NCBI GenBank assembly: GCA_037447655.1
Contig: JBBHKE010002128.1
Span: forward strand, 1-64,000
DNA from: Zygnema cylindricum
Taxonomy: Eukaryota; Streptophyta; Zygnematophyceae; Zygnematales; Zygnemataceae
Direction of reading: 5' to 3'
DNA length: 64,000 nt
Under the pieces are notes generated by a model. It was given only the letters and a program-made list of their open reading frames with translations. It made no database searches and was not told the origin of the DNA. Below are positions 1 to 11,083 of the stretch, one piece after another. Position 1 is the stretch's first letter. Every line of letters begins with the position of its first letter. The position numbers and the translations under genes are program-made.

Positions 1-47
<47 letters not shown>

Positions 48-52
48 GAGAA
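1..52. repeat. (GA)n microsatellite
   Basis: The window opens inside an almost perfect AG dinucleotide run. The left end is cut by the window edge. The A-rich sequence that follows, up to the phytocyanin frame, shows no gene. Confidence 0.95.
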
Positions 53-316
53 TAAAGTAGATACGGATGGGAAGGTTTGACAATGTAGAATTAAAAAATG
101 GCACCAGAATAGAAAAAATAAAAACTAATAAATACAAGAAGAATATACAATAAAAAAACAAGAAGATCATGAAAGAAGAAAAACAGCAAAATAGAAAAAA
201 AATAAGAAGGGGAGTTGACTTTATTCAAATATCTTCATTTAAATAGAAATATAAACATAAAACCAGACACTACCTAGCTGATCCAAAAAAAAAGAACAAA
301 CAAAAAAAATAAAATA

Positions 317-762
317 TTATATCTTATCGCCTACCTCCCCCCAGGCCATCCCTCTCCCCCTCCTCACCTTATGTCCCGCCTCACAATGCCCGAAAATCAT
401 ACACCCTAAATACGCCGGCGTCGATGTGACATTGAAAAAGAATCCTGCCCCGACTCTCGCCGTATCGTTCGCAATAAACTTCATGCTTTTGTAATTGCAC
501 ACCTCGTAATCGTCAAAAGTCAAAAACTGACCAACCAAGTGATAGTGCGCACAATATTTAAAAACTACGGTGTCATCGACGAACAGCAGATTGTTTATTT
601 CCCATTCAGTGTAGTTGACATCTTGGTGGGTCCACAGTGACGTGTCTTTCGAGTTTGGGTTGCCACGATAATGTAGCGCGGTTTGGAGGAGCAGGGAAAC
701 GCGGTTAGGAATAACGCTGTGGCCAACGCAGCGAGGACGCACGTGCGAAGAGTGAGGTTCAT
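317..762 (-). pseudogene. phytocyanin-like blue copper protein, frameshifted
   Basis: The reading frame at 317-742 carries a plastocyanin-like (cupredoxin) domain of the phytocyanin family, which are secreted, often membrane-anchored copper or copper-like proteins of plant cell walls. In that 141-residue frame the usual metal positions can be read: His68, then the C-x4-H-C-x3-H block with Cys114 and His119. Cys82 and Cys120 match the conserved disulfide. The axial position (residue 124) is His instead of the usual Met or Gln. A signal peptide (start at 762, MNLTLRTCVLAALATALFL) is in another frame and runs into the family's typical mature N-terminus (YIIV). A one-base shift near 664-666 is needed to join the two. 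This is either a disabling mutation or an assembly error. No C-terminal GPI-type tail follows. The domain call is fairly sure; whether the gene works is not. Confidence 0.6.
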
Positions 763-1471
763 GTTTGCGGTTGGGTTAGGTGAAATGGGAAGGGAGATGG
801 AGATGGAGAGGGAGAGGGAGAGGGAGAAAGGATTGTTAAGGGAAAGGGAGAGGCAAGGAAGACGGGTGGAAGGGCGTGGAAAGGATATGAAAAAGGAAAA
901 TGGTGTGAAGGTTAGTGAGACAGAGAGAGAGGGAAGTGGGAAGGATTAATGAGGAATGGGGGAGTGAGAAGGTGAGTTATCGAGAGAGAGAGATAATGGG
1001 AGGGCAGGGGGGACCAATAGAGTGAAGAGACAACAAGCGAGTTACTTTGACATGTGTGACGCTACGGGAAAATGTCGGTGTGTATGGCGGATATTCGGTT
1101 AGGGCGCGTGAACGAAGAGCGGGAATCTTTTTATAAAAGGGATTCCCCTGTGATTCTAAGTTTTGGGAATGCCAAAACTTGCAGGTACAACCATACATTA
1201 TTTGTACATTTACTTGTTATTTTATCGTCTAAGCCGTACCATCCTCTTAAAAGGAGTACGAAAACCGCGTTGGTTTCATAAGAGCTGGGAGCTTACGACT
1301 ACCTGTGGTTAGCTCCCTAAATTTAGCATGAGGGAAGTATTGTACGGATACATGTCGGTGTGTCTAAAAACACATCTAAAATCTTTGAAGACACGTGTAA
1401 ATCTAGAGAAGGATCCAATGTGTTCTACGGTATAGGGTCAGTGATGATATCAAAGCAACCAGATGCGTTAC
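763..1471. other. no gene seen; purine-rich low complexity
   Basis: A GA-rich tract (about 780-1000) lies upstream of the phytocyanin frame. Short open frames on both strands here come from low complexity and resemble nothing known. Confidence 0.6.
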
Positions 1472-1479
1472 GTTTTTCG

Positions 1480-2373
1480 TAGTGTTGTGTATCCGTAAGG
1501 ATTTGCCGATAACCGATATGGGCCTTTTTTCGGGTATTCGATAATCGATATATTGGTATGATATATCGACATCGGTCTTATCGCCGATAAGTACCCGATA
1601 ATATCGGGTACTTATCGGGGATAATGCCGATAACGATACCTATCCGCGATAACTGTACGGAACGTACAGATAAAGGTACGGCGTGTACATTCAATTGTAT
1701 GTCTTATTCCCTGACGTGTACAAGCACAGAAAGTACAGTAGCCGCCATAACATCTGTACGGTTTTGATACGGATCTAGTAAAACAAATGTACCTTTCACA
1801 TCCGACGCCATGGCTGTCCCTTTATTCTTTGAGATCCACTGGGGACCTGCCACGTGTCAATCTGTCGACTTTTTTGGCAAAAGTTGCCAAAGGAGCCATT
1901 CCGAGATGTCGGCGCTCACGCTGGCCCGTCTGCTCGTGTTTACTCAATTCCAAGTCGTCCGTTCGATTTCGGCGGCACGCAGAATGTTATTTTGCGTCCG
2001 TTGTACTTTTTTTTTTCGCCGTCCTTTTCCAGTTCCATGTTCACCAATTTTTTAAGAAAATTTCGTGCGTCGCCGTAAAGTTTTTATTCAGTTAACCAGC
2101 CGACATTTATGTGCTGTGTTTTCCGTAATAAATTCTAGTTAAACAGTAACGGAACAGATTTTTATACGTGGCATGCCACGCTATATAAAGTTTATAAAAT
2201 AATATAGTATGTTATAAAGTACTATTTTATGCATACAATATATTTTTTAAGTTATCGCAGATATGGAATTTGTTGGTCCCAGACCTATATATCGGAATCT
2301 CTGACCGTTCGATAACCGATAACTATCGGTATCGGTGATATCGCAATAAGTTTTTTTCCGATACACAACACTA
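1480..2373. mobile_element. hAT-type non-autonomous DNA transposon (MITE-like)
   Basis: The ends are inverted copies: tagtgttgtgtatccg at 1480 and the reverse complement of agtgttgtgtatcgg at 2359-2373, with one mismatch in 15. They are flanked by 8-bp direct repeats, gtttttcg (1472-1479) and gttttttg (2374-2381), 7 of 8 identical. An 8-bp duplication and TAGTG-like tips are the signature of the hAT superfamily. Both subterminal regions are packed with CGATAA/TATCGG motifs in both orientations (1508-1655 and 2280-2345), as expected for transposase-binding clusters. No transposase is encoded, and the short open frames near 1787-2095 match no family, so mobilisation would need another element. 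Confidence 0.8.
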
Positions 2374-2638
2374 GTTTTTTGCTCGAGTCTTGGGTCTTTG
2401 GGTGTACGACTGTACCATCTAAAATCTGTACTGCACAGCGTTAGCCCAACTGTATTGTTTAATGTACAAATCTAATTGACTATCGCTATTAGGGTAAGCC
2501 TCCATGCGCCAAATTAATGGTTCTTTTTTCTGTTGTTTTCCTCTAAAACTTAGCGTCGTACCGCGTAAGTCAAACCGTACAAATAGAAAAAAGTAGAAAG
2601 TACGTTTTGTGTCAACATCAAATTTAGGATGTACTACG

Positions 2639-3220
2639 TGTTAAAAGACATTTTGCGTCGGTTCAGACTGTATGCGTCATTACATATGTCGGTCTGGTCT
2701 TCGTCTTGACCGTACGGATCATTACATGCGTCGATCAAGTCTTTGTCTTATTTTGTACCGGCTCATTCCATGTGTCGGTCCGGTCTTGATGCCCTATGTA
2801 CAAGTCCTTAGGGCGACGCTCTCTTTTTATCCTATGTATGTTCATTGTTTGTATTAATTCTCTTTTGTACTTTACTTGTTGCTTCTTACTCTTTGTCGTT
2901 TGAGTCTACTTCGTTACTTTGGGTCTTAATTAATTTTGTACATTGCCGCCCTAAAGTCAATTCGTTACAATCTAGATTCAGTTAGAATCTAGTCTACATA
3001 CAATAGAATCTCGTCACATAGAATCTTGATTAGAATCATTTTTTCTTACAGCGCACCAAAGAGCGCTTAGACTCCACAGTTATTAGCACTGTGTATTTTG
3101 TATATAATTGAATTTTATCACTCAATGAAATCATCCCAAATACAAATCAATTTCTCTCTCCAATGCATTGATCTTTCTCTTGTGTACAATTTCATGGCTT
3201 CCGCCAATTCACCTCCAATA
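2639..3220 (+). repeat. 5' LTR of copia A
   Basis: It starts TGTTAAAAG and ends CCAATA directly before the primer-binding site. The 3' end is set by where similarity to the second copy (up to 9374) stops. The last 27 bases contain the gag start codon (3194). It ends in TA, not the usual CA. Confidence 0.75.
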
Positions 3221-3241
3221 GGTTATGGGCCAGGCCATGCC
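3221..3241 (+). promoter_or_regulatory. copia-type half-tRNA primer-binding site
   Basis: GGTTATGGGCC followed by AGGCCATGCC, immediately after the LTR. It closely matches the primer-binding site of Drosophila copia, which pairs with the anticodon region of initiator tRNA-Met (a cleaved half tRNA) and not with the tRNA 3' end. Here it is also in-frame gag sequence (IGYGP). Confidence 0.75.
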
Positions 3242-4495
3242 ATTTCTTAGAGTATCCAGAAGTTTGATGGCCAAGACTTCTATGATTGGTCATTTTCAGC
3301 CATGCATTTTTTCAAACATGAGAAGATTTAGGACCATTTTATAGGAATTTCAAAACCCTCTTATCCTTTCCTCTACTGATACACCAGTAGAAAAAAGCTA
3401 CAAAATAGTTGGCAATAGCTACATGGAAACAAAAGGATAAGGAAGCGCACGCTCGCCTAATGATGTCACTTACTCGTCATATTCGAGGCGCCTCCACTTC
3501 CGCCGAGGCTCGGAGTCGTCTTCAACCATCTTACATTCATACCGGATGGGCCGCTCGCCGTATTCAAAAACGAGCGTTTTTGAACTCCATGAAAAATCCG
3601 TCGGAATCTATGCAGGATTGCATTAGCAAAGTCGAATTGTGGGCCGGAAAATGCACCATGATAGGCGTGCATCTTTTGACGAGGACCTCTCTTCAACCCT
3701 TTTGGGAGGACTCCTTGAAATATTTTCCCCTTTCATTTCCTCGTTTGACAATCTAGACCAATCCGTTCCCTTTCACTCCCTTTATACCAAACTTCAACAT
3801 AAAGAGACAAACTTCACTCTTTTTCTACTCCAAATCTATCTTATGCAAATGCCTTTATTGCTGAAAATCAGAAGAGTAACTCTAGGGGGGTGCAGCGTTT
3901 GTTTTGCGCTTACTGCAAAACAAAAGGACATTTCGTTGAAGACTGTCAAAAATTTGCAAGGCGGAAAGCAGCCGTGGCTTCTAATCCCCCTAAAACTGGA
4001 GGGAATCCAGACGCTGCCTATGCCAACCCACCAGTTCTTCCCACCCCCCCAATCCCTCCACAACTTTGTTTCCCTCCAAATTTTCCTTATCCTCACCATT
4101 ATTCCCCTTCTCTATCCCTTCTACAATCTTCTAACGCCGCAGCGCATTATGCCTCCTCAAACTCCATTAACCTCCCTTGGTCGACCGCTTTTTCCCCACA
4201 TTTTCCCTCTAATTATCCCACTCCAGTAGCTACCCCTTTTGTTCTCCCTCCCTTACCAGAATTTGGATACGACAATGTTGCCCATGATATCCCAAATTTT
4301 GTCACCCCGGATTCTCAATTTCCATAAGGATATGCTATTCTATCTCAAACCTCTGACGATTGGCGAATAGTTAGATAGTGGTGCTAGTCACCACCTATCA
4401 CCACGATATGATTGGTTCACTCACCTATGTTATTTATCATCTCTAATGCATATTCGCTTAGGAGACGACCCCATTGGCTACTCTTTCTGGCGACG

Positions 4496-4575
4496 TAAAC
4501 GTCCCTAATGTGTCTATTCACATACGCAACGTAATTAAACGTCCCTAATGTGTCTATTCACATACGCAACGTAAT
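4496..4575 (+). repeat. 40-bp tandem duplication
   Basis: Two identical adjacent 40-bp units (4496-4535 and 4536-4575) inside the decayed copia A protease-integrase linker. Because they are identical, the duplication is younger than the decay of the element. Confidence 0.9.
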
Positions 4576-7500
4576 CTTTGTTCCTGGTCTAGTTAGGAAT
4601 CTATTTTCTGTCAAAATCGCCACTTCTGACAGCTAAAAAGCTAATTTTAATAATGATAGAGTAACATTTCTTGATAGAAAAGACAGTAATTCTCTAGGTT
4701 TTGGCTTACAAGCCTGTAATACGCCAAAGTTATTTGCTTTAAATGCTAACGTTGAAAGTTTCCACTTTGGCATTTAACAAATGGTAATTTGAATAGCGAA
4801 AGTTTACGTACTTTGCGAAATCTTGTAACCAGAATACATTCATTTTCTAAGAAATCTTTGGATTTTGTCACAGTTGCGTGCAAGGAAAAATGCCGCGTCA
4901 CTCATTTCCCACTAAAACTACCATCATAACTGAACCACTTGCACTTGTACATACAAACTGCGTGGTCCCATGCGCAAGCGTAGCTACAGTGGATCCTTTT
5001 ATTTTGTCACTTTCATTAACCACGCCACTCGTTTTTCACAAGTGTATCCAATCTGTCACAAATCTGACGCTTTTGCAAGATTTCAAGAATTTAAGGCGTT
5101 GGCAATTTTTTTTTACAAGAAGTGAATAAAGGTTATGAAACATGGAATCTCGCGTCATTTGACGGCGCCTCAAACGCCACAACAAAACGACATTGCAGAA
5201 AGGTACAATCGAACATTATATGACATGTCATGCTCCATGTTGTACTTTTTCAATTTACCCTATGAATTTTGGGTAGAGGCTGTCATTTGGGCAAATTACT
5301 TACGCAATCTTTGTCCCACTAACGCTTTACCAAAATCTACTCCAATGGAAGCCAGGTCCTCTGTCAAACCAGATATACACCACCTTCGAATCTTTGGATG
5401 TGAAGCGTGGTATAAAGATCTCCTCCAACCGGACAACAAATTGGGTGCTTGCGCATTTTGTGGCATTTTCGTTGGGTACGCTCCAAATTCCAAAGCGTAC
5501 TGCATTTGGAGTCCTTCTAAAAATCGCGTCATCACCACCAGAGAAGTAACTTTCAACAAAACCCCACTTCTTCAAACCTTGTCTCGTACTCCCTTCTCTA
5601 ACCCTCTTCCCCCATTATCCGACTTTCCTTCCCCCTCCATCTATGACCCTCTTCTCCCAAAAATCCCCCTTCAATCTCTTTAGCCATCTGACCTCACCTA
5701 CCTTACACTTTCCCACCCCTCTCGTTCTAATCCTCCCATATTTTTTCCCTCATCATCTTCAAGTCCCCCCACTCCATCTTCTCCTACCTCCCATTATTTT
5801 CCCGGTTGCTCCTATCACTCCTGCCAGCCAATCAACTGCCCTTCCTTTTTATTTTGTCAAAAATTCCGAAGATACTACCTCCTCTCTACCTCTTTTCTAA
5901 GATGATCATCTTTTTGACAATCTTCCCCCCACAATGTTTTCCAACTCACCTTTTCTTGGGCCTTTTGCTCCTCTTTAGCCTTCACCTCCCGCGCTTGAGC
6001 CTTCCCCTCCTCTAGAGCCCTCTCTTTTACCTCTCCGAAACCTCGCACGCCCTAGAGTTTCCCCCTATCAGCTTATTAGCTCCATAGGCCATGCCTCTCT
6101 TGCTTACGCTTACTCGACTGGGGCCTCTACCTCTCTTATTTTAGCCCCTCTCTCTCTCAAAGCTGCCCTAAAACGTCTTGATGCCTCCCTTTGGAAAATC
6201 GCCGCTGATGCTGAATTCAATGCCTTAATTTTTGACAAAACATGGAATCTTGTTCCCCTTCCCTCTGGAAGAAAGACAATCGGCTCAAAATGGGTCTTCC
6301 GTGTAAAACAAATAATGGATGGATTCGTGGACAAATACAAAGCTCGCTTGGTGGCAAAGGGCTTTTCTCAAATTGAAGGTATAGATTGTATTGAAACTTT
6401 TGCTCCAGTAGCACGGTTGACATCTATCCGCACTTTACTTGCTTTAGCCGCTGAACATAATTTCCATGTTTATCAGATGGATGTTAAGAATGCCTTCTTA
6501 AATGTTATCATGTCCGAGGACATTTACATGCATTAGCCCGAGGGCTATATTTCCCCTTCATCTGAACATCTGGTTTGCCATCTCATCAAAACAATATATG
6601 GATTAAAACAACCCCTCCGTTTATGGAACCATACCATAGATGCAATTATGCTGAAAGAAGGATTTACCCGAATTGATGCAGATTTTAGCATTTACTCTCA
6701 TGGCTCTGGCACCTCATTGATTATTGTTGCCATCTTTGTCAATGATCTACTTCTTGTTGGTCCGTTCCTCTTTGAAATCTCTCCTGTCAAATCTTTCCTT
6801 CAAACACATTTTGACATGGCCGATCTAGGTGAGCTCATGTATTATTTGGGCATTCAAGTTTCTCGTAACTGCTCAGCTCACACCCTATCTCTCTCTCTGG
6901 AGATCTTTATCTCTGATCTTTTGTAACGCTTTGGCATGGTTGACTACTCCTCCCTTTCCACTCCTTTGGATGCCAATGCCCCTCTCCTCCCTTCCATCGA
7001 CTCCATTTTCGCCCCCTCCCTCCATGCCACTTACCACTCGATGGTCGGGGCCCTTATGTACGCCATGCAGGCCACCCGCCGTGACATTGCCATAGCTGTC
7101 AATAAACTCACACGATTCCTCCAACGTCCTTCTCTTGATCATCTTGCCGCAACCAAACGTGTCTTTCGTTATCTATAGGGCACTAAAACTCTTTGTCTTA
7201 CATATTCTTCCTCTAGATCTAGTGCTCTTACGGGTTTTGTTGATTAAGATTGGGCACAAGATGAGCTTTCCCGCCGTTCCACCACTGGCTCGTGCTTCTT
7301 TTTGGGCAATGGTCTTATCTCTTGGTCATGCATAAAGCAACCTACCACTGCATGCTCTAGCACTGAGGCGGAACATATGGTCGTTTGTCACTCCGCCATG
7401 GAAGCTGTTTGGCTTCGGATTCTGCTTTCCAATCTTGGATTTCCCCTTTCAGCCCCTACTTCTATTTTTTTTCTGATTCCAAAGGAGCCCTTGCTTTGAT

Positions 7501-7750
7501 CCGCAATCTTGTTCACCATAAGCGGACGAAACACATCGAAATTCAGTATCATTACTCTCGAGAGTGGGTCGAAGATGGCACTCTCTAGTTTTTTTATGTG
7601 AAATCCGCTGACCAAGTGGCCGATTATCTCACCAAGGCTCTTCATCGCCCTCACTTTGAGCAGCATCACCTCTCCTCTAGCCTCGTCTTCCTTCTCCTCC
7701 CGCTAAATTTCATTTTCTTTTCATCTCAATCTACTTCTTAGTTTTCGCTT

Positions 7751-7758
7751 GAGGGGGG
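7751..7758 (+). promoter_or_regulatory. polypurine tract of copia A
   Basis: GAGGGGGGG lies directly before the 3' LTR, where plus-strand DNA synthesis is primed. Confidence 0.7.
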
Positions 7759-9374
7759 GTTTTACAGGACATTTAGCGTTGGTTTTGTCCGTACCCATTG
7801 TAACTCTGAGACCTCCATTGGTCCTCAAAGTAAGCAGCTCACAAGAAGCTTATCTAGATAGTGCCTACTCTAAGTTGATATAAGCCCAAATGATTGACCC
7901 CTTGACAATCAAAACCCCAATACAGCTTCACCCCTGTGAAATAAGACTTTCTGTGTGCTCTGTTCCACCACAAAATGCAAAGTTAGAATATGAGTTTTGG
8001 ACACATTCACCCACTTTGACTTTCCCTTAGAAATTCAGCCACCCTGGCAATCAAAAAATCTGACTGACTACACCACTATGTAGCTTAGACTCCCGTAAGT
8101 ACGCAGCAAAAATAATAATTGAAAATGGTCAAGTAAATTGATAGTTATGATTGGCCAAAGTTTGCCTTTTATACAAGATGCTCTTTGGGAGAGGCGGCTA
8201 CCTACCCAAAATATTCTAAGTCCTAAACCCCTCTCTAAACCCCCTAGTACTAAGGTACGGACAAATCATAGGACAATACCATACAATAAAGTATAGGTGC
8301 CGGAGTACTTTCTGTATGGACATCGTACGACATCGCCATAATGGTGAAATTTGTCACATGAAGATTTGTTGTCTTGCACTCCGGAGATTCCGCAAACGCG
8401 TACGATGTCGTCATGTCTCATTCGGAATGGCGGCGTTCGGAAAACACCAAAACGCCCTATCTGAAATCTCGGCTCCTACCACGACCATTCGATGAATGCC
8501 GGCATGAAATCTTAGCCGTCGAAATTAATGTTGTTTTGTTAATTCTGTGCGGTCCGAAATTCGTGCGTACTAATTCATTTCTATGTATGTTCCGTCCCGT
8601 GAAATGTTACAGGAAAAGTAACGCAACGTTCACATTCAAATAATTATCGTACCATATATAATCTAGCAATAGGGTTAGGTTATAGGATAGAGTTAACGGC
8701 TACCGGCTAAACTTCTGGACGATAGCAATCAGGATCAAGTCCTAGTTCCGGTAGCCTCTTTTGGTACAAACTAAGTTTAGCCTACTCTATCTTCTAAGAC
8801 AGCATAATCAGCCATGGCTCTGACTCCCTCTCCGGTCTTTAGTGACTGCGACAAGTGTGGGGACTTGGAGAGTTGAGTGAGAAGCAGGCTGCCTTTGTTG
8901 TTTTCCTTGTTCTTACTGTTCATTTCATGCGTTGGTCGGGTCTTGCCGCCCTACGTACAAGTCCTTTGGGCGACGGTCTCTCTTTGTCCTACGTATGTCT
9001 TTGTTTGTTTTACTTCTCTTTGTACTTTATTTGTGGCTTCGTAATCTTTCTTGCTTGAGTCTACGTTGTTACTTTAGGTCTTAATTACCTCTGTACATTG
9101 CCGCCCTAAAGTCAACCCATTACAATCTAACTTACATTAGAATCTAGTCTACATACATTAGAATCTAGTCATATAGAATCTTGACTAGTATCCTTTTTGT
9201 TCCAACGCACCAAAGAGCGCTTAGACTCCACAGTAATTAGCACTGTGTATTTTGTATATAATTGAATTTTCTCACTTAATGAAATCATCCCAAATACAAA
9301 TCAATTTGTCTCTCCAATGCATTGCTCTTTCTCTTGTGTATAATTTAATGGCTTTCGCCAATCCACCTCTAATA
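7759..9374 (+). repeat. 3' LTR of copia A, interrupted
   Basis: A short stretch (7759-7798) matches the start of the 5' LTR. About 8906-9374 matches the rest and includes the gag start codon and first codons. A few dozen bases of the 5' LTR have no counterpart at the insertion junction, so a deletion accompanied the nested insertion. Confidence 0.7.
7799..8905 (-). repeat. LTR fragment of the F/G/H copia family
   Basis: This block matches the LTRs at 54052-55109 and 57391-58387 from their inner end (TGTAACTCTGAGACCTCC at 7799) through the CCATGGCT...CAGTGACTGCGACAA block near 8813-8850. It lacks the last part up to the TTCAACA terminus. It is a solo LTR, later truncated, nested in the 3' LTR of copia A. 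The open frame at 8374-8643 falls inside it and is not a gene. Confidence 0.75.
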
Positions 9375-9835
9375 GCCGCCACCTGATGCACCTACACCTC
9401 GTCAATCCACCAGGTGCCAAGGGCAGACAGCGCCTTAGAGGGACCCTAGGACAGAGAGACTGCCTTAGAGGGACCCTAGGATAGAGAGACACGCCATGTC
9501 AGCACACACGGGGGGCAGGAGAAACGCGCTCACGGGGGGCAGGAGAAACGCACGGGGGGCAGGAGAAACGCGCTCTATGGCAGATTCGACAATAGGAGCA
9601 ACAAGGAGGAGAAGGAAGTAGTGAACAGAGGGAGCAAAGCGATCCTTACATGAGTTTATCGGCACCGTAATAGATAGTGTATGTGTGGAAATCGGCCTAG
9701 CAGTCGAATTCGAGTGCCACAATTTTCTCGTGTCCTCCCACTGTGCAGCGCAGAAGGATTCCGCGGATCAGACAAGATTCCGCGGATCAGACAATGAGCC
9801 ATTGAACAGAAAACTGTTGCGAAACCTTTTTTTCT
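9375..9835 (-). pseudogene. partial GH16 gene copy, introns included
   Basis: A collinear copy of the GH16 gene at 19144-20393. It starts inside exon 4 (9375-9412), covers intron 3 and all of exon 3 (9650-9742, 93 bp as in the gene), and runs into intron 2. Because introns are present it arose by DNA duplication, not retrocopying. It is dead: exon 3 has a serine codon changed to TAG, and the acceptor before exon 4 reads AC instead of AG. Intron 3 has gained tandem duplications (a block of about 30 bp near 9433-9492, and three copies of a GGGGGGCAGGAGAAACGC motif near 9519-9571). The left edge coincides with the end of the copia A 3' LTR. Confidence 0.85.
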
Positions 9836-9840
9836 TAACA

Positions 9841-9842
9841 TA

Positions 9843-9929
<87 letters not shown>
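9841..9929. repeat. (TA)n microsatellite
   Basis: About 44 TA units with one early interruption. The isoleucine/tyrosine-rich open frames across it are artefacts. Confidence 0.95.
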
Positions 9930-9933
<4 letters not shown>

Positions 9934-11083
9934 TTGTCTTTGATTTTTTCTTTCACCTACAAAAACTCTTTACTCATGTAAAAACTATTTTTATAGTCAC
10001 TCTTGATGATAGTTGATGCGATAAAAGTGAGTTCATCTTTAAATCTTTAAACATTACTTTAACAATCTTCGTGACAACTTTTTTCGTTATTACAATTTAC
10101 AACTGAAAAGACTTTTGGTACACTAAAAAAACGTTGATAGAAAAAATAATTTTCCCTCGGTAAAATTGAAGCGTTAAAGACATTCAGCAAAAAGTAAGCA
10201 CGAAGTTAAAAGAATAAGAGGTCACAAAAAAACTAAAATTATTAGAGAAGTATTGAGATTGTAGATGGACAATAGGGATGTTTTATTGGAGAACTATTTG
10301 ATTTGATTTTTTTTGAGTTGGAGTAGAGAGTTTTAACGCAAGAGTTAACTACAAATTAATGGAAAATGGACAATTTTTTCTTAAATCAAGCTCGAAATCT
10401 ACTTTCAAAATGAAATTTAACTTTTATCAGCGAAAAATTAAAAACACAAATCATTTTTAGACTGGGATACCTTCACATTTTCTTAAAAAAAAGGTAAATT
10501 TAATTCTTACTAGAGAATCCTTTGACACAGGTATAAAATAGAGTGGAGTTATGACCTAAAGTCCTAAAGAACTTAATAGCTAGATTTTACTTTTTTAATA
10601 TTTTCATATTCAATCGAGGATAAAATAAAAATAGTAAACTTTAGAGTCAGAAAAGAAATTGAAATTGATAAAAGTTTCAAATCTTTTGCCAAAAAAGGGA
10701 AAAGAAGGAAAAAAAGAGATGGTAAATCAAAAAGAGGGATCGAGATCGTTCTCCATGGCTCATAATCCTTCAAAAGATAACCATTTAACAGCATCGCAAA
10801 AATCCAATGCAACAAAAAAAATTATTTTAAAGGTTTATAAATTCTCTTTCACTAAAACCATTAAATCATTTTAAACAAACTTTACATCCACATTATTTTT
10901 CCTCCAAAACCAGTCAAACTCGTGTCTTTCCAACCTCCACTTAAAAAAAACATCATCATTACTACCTTAACCCTACCATGATATATTTCCCCTCACCATC
11001 TCCCCCTCTCTCGTCTTATCTCTCCCTCATTTTTCAAACTACAAATCCCCCAAAGGTCAAAATTGACAACCTTTTAAATCCAT
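9930..11083. other. AT-rich spacer, no gene seen
   Basis: About 1.1 kb of AT-rich sequence with short random open frames on both strands. None resembles a known protein and none is supported by splice-linked neighbours. Confidence 0.6.

Larger units (their letters stand above)
3194..7690 (+). pseudogene. copia A gag-pol remnant
   Basis: The polyprotein is broken by many stops and shifts but can be followed. Gag starts at 3194 in the LTR, hits an in-frame TAG within 20 codons, and resumes as a UBN2-type gag domain (3409-3756). A CCHC knuckle (C-AY-C-KTKG-H-FVED-C) is at about 3905-3950. A protease LDSGAS motif is at about 4372-4390. The integrase catalytic-core end is at 5135-5683. Reverse transcriptase spans about 6180-6930, with YVDD changed to FVND. 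RNase H with the KTHxE-like C-terminal block spans 6930-7680. It cannot make an active polyprotein. A 40-bp tandem duplication interrupts the protease-integrase linker. Confidence 0.85.
2639..9374 (+). mobile_element. Ty1/copia LTR retrotransposon A, decayed
   Basis: The order is 5' LTR (2639-3220), primer-binding site (3221), gag, zinc knuckle, protease, integrase, reverse transcriptase, RNase H, polypurine tract (7751-7758) and 3' LTR (from 7759). This protease-integrase-RT order is diagnostic of Ty1/copia. The 3' LTR is split by an LTR fragment of another family (7799 to about 8905) and resumes to 9374. No target duplication is visible (ctacg on the left, gccgc on the right), so one flank was probably lost by recombination or deletion. 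Confidence 0.85.

Noticed and set aside
683-949. 88-residue Glu/Arg-rich frame
   Set aside because: It follows the GA-rich low-complexity tract and overlaps the signal-peptide side of the phytocyanin frame on the opposite strand.
8374-8643. 89-residue frame
   Set aside because: Lies wholly inside an LTR fragment that is homologous to non-coding LTRs at 54052 and 57391.
9685-9981. 98-residue frame
   Set aside because: Made of GH16 pseudogene intron plus a (TA)n translation.
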